Source: Macrostomum hystrix | Taxonomy: Eukaryota > Platyhelminthes > Macrostomidae | DNA: 64,000 bases | Assembly: GCA_950097015.1 (NCBI GenBank) | Contig: CATNEN010000030.1 | Span: forward strand, 4,387,001 to 4,451,000 | Reading direction: 5' to 3' | Shown: positions 54,022-64,000 of the stretch, piece by piece | Numbering within the stretch: position 1 is the first letter of the stretch | Layout of the letters: every line of letters begins with the position of its first letter | Made by a program: the position numbers and the translations under genes | The notes under the pieces: model-generated | Told to the model about the DNA's origin: nothing | Databases searched by the model: none | What the model saw: the letters and a program-made list of their open reading frames with translations, nothing else

Positions 54022-54558
54022 TTACTGCTGCTCAAAAGCCTGCTGGTTGCTGGCTCTCGACTGGAGCGGCGGTGGCACAACCAGCACCGGTCGGTGCGTG
54101 TGGTGCAGCACGTAGTCGCTGACTGAGCCCAGCACAGTGCGGCGGATGAGACCGGCACCGCGACTGCCCAGAATGATGAGGTCGGCCAACTCCTCCTCGG
54201 CCGCGGCTGTTATAACTGGACCAGCGCTTCGGCCAACGCGCTCTAAAAAGCGAAGCTGATCGTCGCTGTTCTCATCGTGGATAATGCCCAACTGGCGACA
54301 GATCTGATGAGAGTCATCGGCCAGTTGCTTGGCTTCGGACACGGCTCGGTCGACCAGAGCCGTGTAGTTCTCGGCCACCGCCATGCCAGCCATGCCGTAG
54401 CCCAGGGCCAGCTCTGGCGGCTCAGTCACATTTAGCAGCAATACGGCATCGTTGGGTCTGTGAAGCATTTCGGCGTACCAGCGCAGCGCGCGCTCGCTAT
54501 GCTGACTGCCGTCAATGGCAATGAGAACCACTCTACGACTGGTACCAGTCGATTCCAT
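54022..54558 (-). CDS. universal stress protein (UspA family)
   Basis: Single exon, 178 residues, ATG at 54558 and stop at 54022. It has the UspA fold signature: N-terminal strand with RRVVLIAIDGSQHSERALRW (Asp16 and Ser18 in the nucleotide pocket), and the ATP-binding pattern G-2x-G-9x-G-S at residues 131-145 (GSRGAG...LGSVSDYVL). The closing strand is RPVLVVPPP. The family binds ATP and is tied to stress resistance in bacteria and plants. Among animals it is found in cnidarians, flatworms and other invertebrates but not in vertebrates. The gene is intronless, as many metazoan copies are. The C-terminal tail is Gln/Ala/Ser-rich. It lies convergently with PMS1, and no functional link is implied. 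Confidence 0.92.
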   Translation of the reverse strand: MESTGTSRRVVLIAIDGSQHSERALRWYAEMLHRPNDAVLLLNVTEPPELALGYGMAGMAVAENYTALVDRAVSEAKQLADDSHQICRQLGIIHDENSDDQLRFLERVGRSAGPVITAAAEEELADLIILGSRGAGLIRRTVLGSVSDYVLHHTHRPVLVVPPPLQSRASNQQAFEQQ

Positions 54559-55923
54559 CTTGCAGTATATTATTGTATAGTAGTTTTCTATACACGATTA
54601 TCGAAAGTTTCTGCTCTATTTATGCGATTTTCCACCCTGACACGAAAATCGAAAGAAAATTGCAGCAGAAGGGAAAAATAACAAGGCCCACAATAATTGC
54701 CTACATCCTGTTCTGTGAACCAAATCGTCCCATAATCGCTATAGTTAGATCAAGCTACTGTACTAGCTAGCTACTGTCACAATCTACAGGCCGCCCTGTT
54801 TCCTGTCTAACCCATTGGTCAGTTCGATTTAAGATGTTTACATTTCAAATACAATATACGAGTATAAACACATACTCGTACTACGAGTACAAAACAAAAA
54901 TTGTTGCTGAACCATGTAGTCTATATCAATGTAAATTATTTGTAAACATTAATTTTAACAGAAAAATGTTTACCTAAGCAGCATTAAAGCTCACTAAAGT
55001 GTTTAAAGTTAAAATGAAAGAAACACTAGAGACAAAAAACAGCCCGCCTCAGATTGTTTCAGTAATAATCGTCTCAGAATAGAGGTGGAAAATGCACCTT
55101 GCCTTTATTACAGGATGATCAACTCCGAGAAAATAAACTAGGCGAAAGGTCATTTAAAGAGACTTTTGCGGAGCTTAATCCAAAGTTTATTTAGGTTGAA
55201 AAATGGTAAAAAAAACAAACAACAGAGTAGAAACAAACAATCAGGGTAAGTGCTACTGGTAACTCTAGGGACTGCAATTCTACAATGAAAAGCTAGCGCA
55301 GATCAGCAAGCCCTCGGCCGGTTTTGACTCTAATTAAACCGATTTCTATTAGCAGCAGATTGTAAAATGGTTTCCAGCGATTCACCATGAATACCATCAT
55401 AGTAATAGTAATGGTAATAGTAATCCAAATACCACCATAGTAATATCATAAATATTACTATGGTTTATTCAGTATATATTAGACTGGGAAGTGACAAAAT
55501 GATTAGCTTTCTATTTCTACACACGAGTCAATAAAAACACAACAGCTCCAGATTAGACAAATGATAGCATAGATAGGATTTATTATTGGGCCGTTTTAGC
55601 TTTTTAGCTTTAATAGATAACAAGCGATATAACTAACTTGAACAGTGACAGCAGGACTGCTCTATTTTAGCTTAAATGTTTATTGTGCTTGTGCAGAACC
55701 TACTTTAGAACATGGGATCGCAACTTAGCTATGCGTTTTAATTATTATAGATGATTATTAAGTTATATGTAAAAAAACTGGTGATCAAGCAAGAGGTCAG
55801 GTTGATTATTTCAAGCCAAGTTATTTGAGAACTAACTGAATTGACCGTTGAATTCCTCTTGCCATTAAGTTGCAATCTTATAGCCGTTGAAGACGCTTGC
55901 CTAGGCTGGCCAGCAAATCATAT
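54559..55923. other. AT-rich spacer, nothing recognised
   Basis: Holds the UspA upstream region and the KH gene's 3' UTR. An AATAAA signal on the minus strand lies at about 55679-55684, 240 nt past the KH gene stop. Short TAATGG/TAGTAA runs at about 55395-55450. Confidence 0.5.
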
Positions 55924-58862
55924 TTAGGACGTGGCCTTGACTGTCATGCGCTTGAATTTGCGACGTGTGTCCATGGCTGCGGGACATTGTGTGCCTGTCA
56001 TTTAGCTAGCGTCTTACATTTAACTACCACATTCATCATTATTCATTTAACAAGCCACTAGTATCCCCAGTCATTCACTTAAAAACTGGACAAAATTTTA
56101 AATAATATATCATTACTCACCCGGAAAGCTGACATACGGCCATCCTGAAATAGAAAATACAAGTTTAGAAATAATAGAAAAGTTAAAATAGATCAGACAA
56201 TATAATACTCAATGATACTAGAGGGGTTGAGTGGACAAGCGGTTAACGCGTTTGCCTCTCACGCCAAGGTCCCTGAGCTCGATTCTGCGACGATGCCACA
56301 TTTATTTGGGGCGCAGCCTCGGAGAGAGAGCTTGAAGGCTTGTCGTGCAATTTACGCCTTTTAGGACCAACCTCCAAGGCACAGTGAAGTGTACACTGCC
56401 TGACGATGAGAAAGTCAGGGAGACGTTCACACCTGTGTGAGCGTGTGCCTGCGTAAAGTATCTGTTTGCATGTGTGCTCAGGAATCAGCGAAATGGGCAG
56501 AAATGCCCCCTCGCTGTCTGCAGGTCTAGTGTCCCCAAATGATGTGCCATTGCCTGCGGCCCTCGTGCAATAATAATAATTATTATTATGGTGGTCGCCC
56601 TATTCAAAAGCGGCACTTTATATAAGACCAATTAATTGAAGTTGCTATGCACACAGGAGGCGAATAACTACCAGGCTGATAATTGCTGTATCCGCCAGCG
56701 CCAATTGGCGGATAATTGGCATACTGCTGCTGCGGATACTGCGGCATCTCCATCTGGTGGCACTGGCGCAGCTTCTCTGCTATGAATGCGCCGGCCTGGC
56801 ACATGCCGTCAACTGAGCCGCGCACGGTGATGATGCGATCCATGCTGAAGCTGTTGCCCATCGAGTCAAAAGTGGTGATGGTTGGCGAGCTAAAAGCAAA
56901 ACGCCAGTACCGTTGCATTAGGGAATGCTATTGGTTAACAGTGGAAAGACCATGCGATTTCCCCCCTGGCGAAAGACCACGAGGGGTATTTCAAAGACCC
57001 ACTGCCCACTCCACGATAGCTCCCAAACCGAGTGACCGATTTTCGTCAAAGTCCTCCATATGAATTAAAATTTTCCGCCCTTTATTTAATGAACTAACTT
57101 TTAAAGCCACCCGAATCAGCATCGCCTAAGTAATGAACGATTGCTGTCGGAGACTGGTGACAAGGACATTAGGACAACTCACACTGCTCTGTATTAACCT
57201 CTATGGCGAATCCATATTCGTTTAAAAATGAAAAAAACACTTCAATCAACCCAAGTAGTCAATAATAATAGCCGACATGGTTCCATGACGAAATTTCATG
57301 AACAGAAAAATTGTTTATATTAATGGTTTTTGACACCAGACGACCCGACGAGAATCGTTGAATATCTAGACGATGCTGATAGTTTGTGATTCTGGATTGT
57401 TTCATCGGATTGAGCGGAATATTATAATCCGTGTTCAGGATTTTCATTGCGATTAGTTGCTTTTTTCGGAGATACAGAAAAAATGAAAATATGGGTAATT
57501 GAAATTATCTTTCTACTGTTGATAGCAAGCTTGCACGGCAAAAGAAAAGGACTCACTTGGACAGTTGAATACTGGTCTTGGTCTTCTCGCGAATCGTGTT
57601 CAAATTCTTTCCATCCTTGCCGATAATGCGGCCACAGAATCGGTCCTCAGCCAGAATGTTGAACTCGGCGTCTCTGAAAGTCAAAATATTTTGTTTATAC
57701 TTGTATCTTATTTTATTGTAGTACTCACAACAGATAGGGACTCGGTCAATCCAGGAAGCAAGTCTAATTCTATAAGCGTGGAGAGCAGAAAGCATTCCCA
57801 ACTCTTTACTTTAGTTACATACAATGAGGAAACCTTGGAGCCTTTTATCTGGGGTCTGTATTACAACTCCCAAGAAACGCTTACTCTTTAGTTTTCTCTT
57901 TTGCCTCGGCTGCGCAGATGGTTAGGATCTCCTTGCAGGCTGCGGAGCAGGCCTCTGGCGTGCCGGAGATAAACACAATCTGCCATGAGGTTAGTTGGAA
58001 CCGAGTGAATAAAATCTGTAGGAAACGTAAGGCTGGGACTTAACCTTGAATTACACGCCATATAATACTGGCTATGTTAAGTAACATAATCGGACAGGGT
58101 GTTATTTTTCTCTCCTGCTTTTTTTCTCCTTGAGACGTAGATTTTATTCTTAGCACCCTTTTCCCACTTAGGAACTGATGAGGAATAATTATCATGCTAA
58201 TGCCCTGCTCCTGACCACCTTATAATTAGAGCGTTAGATATATCGAGCAAAAATTGAAACAAATCAAGCACCTGACTATTTTGAACTTTTCGCGGTGGCA
58301 AAGTCCTGGATACAACTTCGCGCTTAACATCAATCCGAGCCTTAGAACGGTTAGTGATCTCCTTTATGGTCTCGCCACCTTTGCCTATGATGGCGCCAAC
58401 CAGTTCACTATTAACTAGCATTCGTAGCGGATAGAAGTCGCGCACTAGCACAGAGCTCAGATTGGGCGACTGCACTGGAGGGCCGCTGCGCCTCGCATTT
58501 ACATTAGCCGTGGTGTTGGTGTTGGGCCGTCTCTGATTGGCTGAGTCATTGTTAAGAGTCAGCTTCCCGCCTTGAAACTCGGAGCCATTGATCTCGGCCA
58601 CTGCTTTGTTTGCAACGTCAATTGACTCCATGGATACTACTAGGACGCCATCCTGATAGTTGTGCGGTTCAATCTTAACTACCGTTCCAAACTTAGCAAA
58701 TAGGGTCTCCAGATTTTTGTCCTCTTGTTTGCCACTGGCGCCAGTGACGCGAATTCGATGACTCTTCTTGATAGAGGTAGCAGCACTGCCTCCACTATGG
58801 GGACTGGACTGGCTGCCTCCATTTGCTGCTGCCGCCGATGATGCTTCCTTCTCACTGGACAT
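55924..58862 (-). CDS. RRM and tandem-KH RNA-binding protein, IMP/IGF2BP-like
   Basis: Six exons join in exact phase: 58862-58272, 57979-57885, 57673-57557, 56889-56672, 56144-56121 (24 nt) and 55976-55924 (stop TAA), giving 365 residues. A Ser/Ala-rich leader is followed by one RRM-like domain (residues 34-105, HRIRVTGASG to KLTLNND). KH1 follows (about 144-225, LVGAIIGKGGETIKEI, GKGG loop 160-163), then KH2 (about 230-305, CGRIIGKDGKNLNTI, GKDG loop 247-250). After a Gln/Tyr/Pro-rich tail the last residues are MDTRRKFKRMTVKATS. Both KH domains resemble IMP/IGF2BP, which stabilise and localise mRNAs in the cytoplasm. Vertebrate members have two RRMs and four KH domains, so this is a short form. 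An acceptor, TTATTTCAG, lies 20 nt before the ATG, so the 5' end is spliced. Confidence 0.87.
56221..56590 (+). mobile_element. tRNA-derived SINE (family 2) with AAT tail
   Basis: Lies within an intron of the KH gene in the opposite orientation. A class II tRNA-like head, GAGTGGACAAGCGGTTAACG, is followed by a B box-like GAGCTCGATTC. A body of about 280 bp, unrelated to family 1, ends in (AAT)n, TAATAATAATTATTATTATG. Length and structure are typical of a full SINE. Confidence 0.72.
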
Positions 58863-58881
58863 ATTAACTGTCCCTAAAATA

Positions 58882-58890
58882 CCTGAAATA
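58882..58890 (-). promoter_or_regulatory. 5' UTR splice acceptor of the KH gene
   Basis: CATTTATTTCAG|G on the minus strand, 20 nt before the start codon. It is either the end of a 5' UTR intron or a spliced-leader trans-splice site; flatworms are known to use both. The sequence alone cannot tell which. Confidence 0.5.
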
Positions 58891-60600
58891 AATGAGCCAG
58901 ATTGAAATACTTATAATTAGAAGCAATAATGTAGAAACCATTTTCATAAAGCATAGTTTACACTGCCATCAGTGGTAATTAAATACAATGGCTCCAGGCA
59001 GTATAGCATTGGCCTTGATAACATGCCCAATTATATTTAGCAATACCAACTGTATGCACAAATAAAAATAAAATTAAGGTACATTTAAAACATATAGGCA
59101 ATTGTTATTTATGAAAAAATATAAGAAATATTTTCTATATAAAGTGATGGGTAGATTTATAACTAATTGAAATGCCTGAATAGAAAATGTCTTGTACATA
59201 GTAAATTTTGCAAAAGTAAATTCATTTTACTTTATTGTAATGACAAGTCTTTTTTGGCCAAGTACTTTGATTTGAATGTGGCTATAGATGTTCTAAAAAC
59301 CAAATTGAAATGTGCATCTATTGACATACCTGCCAAGGCATACCTAACAACACATTTCTAACTTTAGCAGCTCATAATCTAGCTTTAGAGAAAAAATATA
59401 TATTTTGTAGCAGAACATAATTTTATATTTTTACACCATGCTCATAGGCTATTGCCATAGTTTAGATCATGTTATGCTCACATTGAGCTAACATGCACAA
59501 TGTAAGCATCAGTGCATATTTTAAGGAGTTGGATATGCACCTTAAAATATATATGGTGTGCATTCAAAGCAATATCAGTATGTTATCAATACCTAATAGT
59601 TTTAATTTGTACAATAAAGTTGCAATAACAGTAAAAACCCATAAAACCTGTATACCTTATGTTTCTTAAATATTAAATTAAACATATATTTTAATCATCC
59701 AAAAATATTTCTATAAAAAGTCAACACTAATGTTTTCTAAGGTCACATTTTAAAACCTGTGAGTGTATAAAAAAAGTGCTTAAAATTTTGTAAAGGTAGC
59801 TTGAAAACATGAGATTAGAATATTTAATTGAATTTATGGCTCATTTAATGAGGGCTACATAAGAAGTATTGTAAAACACTTTTGACAGGAAAATCTCAGT
59901 TATCTAAGTATACAACTTTTTTAAATCAATTAAGTAGTCATATGCATAAATAACAACATCTTTATAGTGTTCCTGATCGAAGCTTAGATGTTACACCTGA
60001 AACAGATTGCTAACTTAAGAAAATGACAGAATTACAAATAGTAAAGCACACTTCAAAAGAGAATAACCCATTAATAAGAGTATGTTATAGGATATACAAT
60101 ACATCTGTTAAATGCTATGATTTGCATAAGAATCTGGCTAAAATTGCATTGGAATTGGCTGATTTATATCCCTTCAAGAGTAGCAAATAGACAATTTTAT
60201 GGAAGTTTAATGACTAAAAAGTTATTGTCACCAGTTCTATTTCAAAGCTAACTTTGAAATATATAAATCAGGAATGGTAGCATAAATTAATAAATGGATA
60301 TAAAAATTAATAATAAGGATGTGACTTTTGTCACAGTTACTACAAGTACACTGTGATTATCTCAATACATAACAATAGTTTTAAACATCTGTTGGGAAAT
60401 AACCATCCAGTTTTTTGGACCTAGTAATTTCAAATTGATACAAAAAATAAATTTTACATGCATAAAGTAAAAAACTTATTTTACATACTTTTAACTTGCA
60501 ATTTCAATTTAACTTGAAAAGAGCTAGACAAGGAATAAAAACAGCTGATTATAATATTACACTTAGATTTATATTTACAATTAGGCTCTATATAAAAAAT
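58891..60600. other. AT-rich stretch upstream of the KH gene, nothing recognised
   Basis: About 1.7 kb of very AT-rich sequence; may be a 5' UTR intron of the KH gene. No supported exon. Confidence 0.5.
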
Positions 60601-60800
60601 CACCTTTTAAACTTTCCCGACTCCAATCCCAACTCAAATCCCAGCGGTATACCAGTATATGTAATTCGAGTTTAAGAAAATAATTCAAGTCGGAAATGGA
60701 TTTGCAAAATTTGTAATGGTCCCCCCTTACAGATTCAAGTCGGGATTTGAGTTGGGATTGGAGTCAGGAAATCCCAAGTCGGGGAAAGTTTAAAAGGTTA
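60601..60800. mobile_element. small foldback (MITE-like) element
   Basis: Left arm CCTTTTAAACTTTCCCGACT..CCAATCCCAACTCAAATCCC is the reverse complement of the right arm GGGATTTGAGTTGGGATTGG..AGTC...GGGAAAGTTTAAAAGG. The right arm has about 15 extra bases that repeat part of the unit (AAATCCCAAGTCGGG). The total is about 200 bp with an 85-bp loop. It is non-coding; I did not find a convincing target duplication. Confidence 0.6.
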
Positions 60801-63140
60801 AAAATTCAACTTACATTTTAGTCAATAAATTTAGGTTAGGCCTATTAATTTTTTAGCAATAATGCATTTAGTTTTGGATAATTTTTTAAGTTTAAATTGG
60901 TGCCTAGGCATCATGTAGAGTCTGAATATGATCTAACTAGTCATGTCGCATTATCTGCCAATGGCCAAAACCACGGAGTTTGAGTTTAAGCCAACTATAG
61001 GCATCAAGGCATGCCTTGCCCTTGTCCTTTTTCTATCGCCAGAACTGAGTAAAAAATCACAATTTTTATGTAGGCACCAGTTCAAATTCATAATAATTAG
61101 AGAAAAACAAACTGCAATATTGCTATTTTTTGTGAAAAAAAGAAACAATAATTTCACTCATAAACCAACCGAAGCTGCTGCATGCATGCCTAAGGCTAAG
61201 CCTGCTTAGGACTTCCAAACCACCTTGTCAAAAATATAAATTGTTTGAGAAATAGTAACGATAAACAGAAACAAGTTGACAAATACACTTTCATACTTAT
61301 CTAAGTATACATTTATAGTAAAATAATACTCAAGTATTATAGTCAATATGGATACTTCATATGAATTAAATTAATGAGAATGTCAAGCTTGAAATCAGTA
61401 GCTGTACTGATGTCAATGACATTAGCTTATATTAGACGCATGATGTTGGTCAGAAAGCAAAACTATTTTTGCAGAATAAACTTTTTGTGTTTATTCTGAT
61501 AATGCACTCAATAATAAACTAATAGCAAACACAGGATAGCCTGGTGTGTCGAATTGAATTTCTACGAAAACAATCGCACGTTAGTCAAATTAAATATACA
61601 AATTATAACAAAGAGCCAGTTTTATTAGATTTACAAAGGGTTCTTGACACAGAACTAAATTAGTCTGTAAGAATGTAAGTGCTTACAATTAATTGTTTTG
61701 GTGCTTAAAGATCTGAAATTTTCAAATGTTTATGATGGTTTTTGCAGAAGTTTGTAAAATAAATTTCATATAGAAACTAAAAATTGGTCATTGCAGTTCA
61801 GGACAAAAAAGCCGGAAGTTTATCTTGTCTTAAATTTTCAATGCGTTTTGATATATTGAGGAGATCGCGAGAAACCGAATTTTGTCTTCGTAAGCGTGTT
61901 ACTTAGAAGGCCCAGATTTTGGGAAAAATATTTTTATTTTGTCCAGATCAAAGTCTGGCAACAATTCCTCAACAAATTATAGATAAGTGACATGCGGACT
62001 AATCCAGCTGAGGGGGTAGAGCTGGACTGGCTGACCAATCCTTCATAGTTTGTTCACACTTTGCGTGTACTTGCAATCATTTTACATCGGCCTATGCTGT
62101 AGTCCAACAGGCCAAGAACTGTTCATAAGCAACTGCATGCAACTATTGAATTTATTCGTGGCTTTATTTTGATCAGCTTTATAGAGCTTAAACAAGCACC
62201 TTTTAGACGATTAAAACTAAGTGGCGTAGGAATGCAACTTACTATTGTCTAAAAATATGTCTACAAATTGTATCAAATATAGGGCAATCGTTTTTTATGG
62301 TGTCTAGGGGCCATGGACTCTCGACTCAATGCACCATATTTTTTAACTCATTAGACTCATTTAACCTTAATGCAAGAAAAATATACCCAACTCTCTGCAA
62401 AATACCCAGTTTTTCAGCTGTCGCAAATAATCTACATGTAAATTTTCGTGAATATTGCATGTGCCTAGATGTTCGGGAGTATACTCACGGGGTATTTTTT
62501 CCTAATAAGCTATAAGCTAGCTACATTTGCTTGATGGTCTTACCATTCAGCAGAACGAAGACTATACACATGAAAGTAGTTTAATAGTTCTACACCGTCT
62601 ATATTTTCTAGCAGATACTATTATTTATAGGCGATCGAAAACCATGTACTTACGCAAATCATGCATATATAGCATACCAAAATTTCTGGACAGTACCTCA
62701 TATAAGTACACGGCATGCACGAAACACCAAAACTTTTTTCTCCGAACAAGTTTTAAATATACTTATTAACTATTCGACTACTATATTTACGCTGTATACA
62801 TTCTGCAATAAGAACAATAGTCTGCGAAATGTGTGTGTGGATGTGTGTGTGTGGAACACGTAGGTAAAACTCCAGTACAAAAATGGCGTAATGTGAATTC
62901 CATTTCTTAATTAGAAGCATGCACTGCCTGAAACCGTCATGAAGATGACGGTGCACCGGTTTATGTAAATACAGTATATATAGGATTCGAAAGTTGGGAC
63001 TAGTCAGCTGATCTGTTAGCAACGCAGGATCAGAGAAGAATTTCTTATTCGGAACAAACGGCACGTGATGATTCTAACTGATCTACCTATCCGCGAATTC
63101 CTAGCTAATTAAGAAATTCCTAAAAGATTCGCTGGCTGGA
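60801..63140. other. AT-rich spacer, nothing recognised
   Basis: Short frames at about 60943-61209 and 62297-62515 show no domain, codon bias or splice support. A TG/GT-rich run lies at about 62829-62852. Confidence 0.5.
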
Positions 63141-63145
63141 ACAAG

Positions 63146-63166
63146 TATATAAGCCGGATATATAAG
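63146..63166 (+). promoter_or_regulatory. TATA boxes of the right-edge gene
   Basis: TATATAAG at 63146-63153 and again ATATATAAG at 63158-63166, in the repeated context TATAAGCC. They lie 100-120 nt before the ATG at 63267, a normal distance for a TATA promoter with a short 5' UTR. Confidence 0.55.
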
Positions 63167-63266
63167 CCACGCAGTTAAATAAGTGGAAAATTCTGGAAAG
63201 GATTTCAGAACGCTTGTTGAATACCTTTGGACAGCTCCACATATCAAAGCCAACGCTTCGCTAAGC

Positions 63267-64000
63267 ATGATGCTGTTTCTATTCGTAGTCGCATTTGCTA
63301 CACTTCAAATTCTTGAAGTTGCAGCTGTAGCAGCGAGTGAGACCGCCACACCATTGCACCAGGTATCCGTTTCGATCAGCAGTGCTCGATCAATTCTGTA
63401 CCACGGGATGCAGGTTCCAGTGTTTCAAAATACAGGCAGCATCGGCTCGGGGCGATATTTCTTCCCACCCTTGGCTCTACTGGACTGTAGCTCAATGCGC
63501 ATCATTAATTCTGGCGATACCTCTGCCGACGATAGCAGCGAGAAAGTTGCGGTTGGCACCTCACTGCCTGTCGTTGCTCTGCTTCGTCTGTCAGTCCTGT
63601 TGTGGACAGATGAATTCCTGACTGCAGCTCGTGCCCAGCTTGGAGGTGATGCCAGAGCGGACGAGACCTCCATTCACGTGGAACTAATGCCCTTGACTGA
63701 GCTTACCTTGAATTGGTCGACCCAGGCTGATCGATGGCTTGGGAATGGCTTTAAGCAAAGATTCCGCCTGGTCTATGCCTGGCAGGACGCACAACGGCCG
63801 CTAGCGCGGGCTAACTTTGCCGTATCTTGCGCAAGCCGGTCGGACTGTGAGCAGCTACTGGCACAGTTAGGTGACACAGATTCTGCAGGCCTCATCTTCG
63901 ATCTAAAATACCGCATCAGGTGTGACAGCCAGCGACGTATCTCTGCAACTCTAGCAAGCCGTCACCTGCTTCGATCTCCGCTGTTCACACACTTGTATCG
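63267..64000 (+). CDS. unrecognised secreted protein, 5' part (runs off the right edge)
   Basis: Open from the ATG at 63267 to the window end (244 codons, no stop). It was found by direct translation. The first 23 residues (MMLFLFVVAFATLQILEVAA…) form a clear signal peptide: a hydrophobic core, then small residues. The mature part begins VSVSISSARSILYHGMQVPV and contains FQNTGSIGSGRYFFPPLALL, a Thr/Ser-rich acidic stretch (SADDSSEK), and only a few Cys residues (LDCSS, VSCAS, DCEQ, IRCDS), so a disulfide-bonded ectodomain is possible. No second membrane segment is seen. Codon use and GC content exceed those of the flanking AT-rich DNA, and TATA boxes precede it, so I regard it as a real gene. 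I do not recognise the family. Confidence 0.68.
   Translation, partial: MMLFLFVVAFATLQILEVAAVAASETATPLHQVSVSISSARSILYHGMQVPVFQNTGSIGSGRYFFPPLALLDCSSMRIINSGDTSADDSSEKVAVGTSLPVVALLRLSVLLWTDEFLTAARAQLGGDARADETSIHVELMPLTELTLNWSTQADRWLGNGFKQRFRLVYAWQDAQRPLARANFAVSCASRSDCEQLLAQLGDTDSAGLIFDLKYRIRCDSQRRISATLASRHLLRSPLFTHLY

Overview
This is animal nuclear DNA. Spliced genes, CCAAT/TATA-type promoters, tRNA-derived SINEs, minisatellites and nested retroelements all point that way. The gene content (odd-skipped-related factor, penta-EF-hand proteins, PMS1, a metazoan UspA protein, an IGF2BP-like KH protein) and the very high satellite load suggest an invertebrate. A free-living flatworm such as Macrostomum is my best guess, but this is inference and I could not run a search.

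Layout. 1-975: the 5' part of an unrecognised minus-strand gene. 1,270-1,864: a SINE ending in about 117 CAGT copies. 4.4-9.6 kb: an odd-skipped-related (OSR) zinc-finger gene on the minus strand, with exon joins that agree in phase and a likely promoter. 9.9-16.6 kb: mostly minisatellites. 17.8-25.4 kb: three penta-EF-hand genes in tandem on the minus strand, with a different tandem array in nearly every intron and spacer. 27.65-49.13 kb: a nested transposon complex. 51.0-53.4 kb: PMS1-like MutL homologue (plus). 54.0-54.6 kb: UspA protein (minus). 55.9-58.9 kb: six-exon RRM + KH + KH protein of the IMP/IGF2BP type (minus). 60.6-60.8 kb: a small foldback element. 63.27 kb to the end: the 5' part of an unrecognised secreted protein (plus).

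The most striking object is the 27.65-49.13 kb complex. It is a giant inverted repeat. Its ends are exact complements (TACTAAGTACTG...) and are flanked by a 7-bp direct repeat, TTGAGGA, at 27654-27660 and 49126-49132 (9 bp if TA is included). The arms are about 4.7 and 3.9 kb, and each carries the same three minisatellites (periods 59, 45 and 48 bp) in different copy numbers. The original loop is only about 375 bp and has no coding potential. Structurally this is a giant non-autonomous Foldback-type DNA transposon. Its right arm was later hit by non-LTR retrotransposon sequence (32785-45275, 12-bp target duplication GAGCGTTTGATT) made of two different copies head-to-tail. The first of these was then hit by a Ty3/gypsy element (35010-39549, 5-bp duplication AAAAT, LTRs differing at two positions). 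Removing both insertions leaves an element of about 9 kb.

The host genes show no operon-like logic apart from the penta-EF-hand cluster, which is a local gene family. Coordinates of spliced exons were derived by hand from splice consensus and reading-phase agreement.
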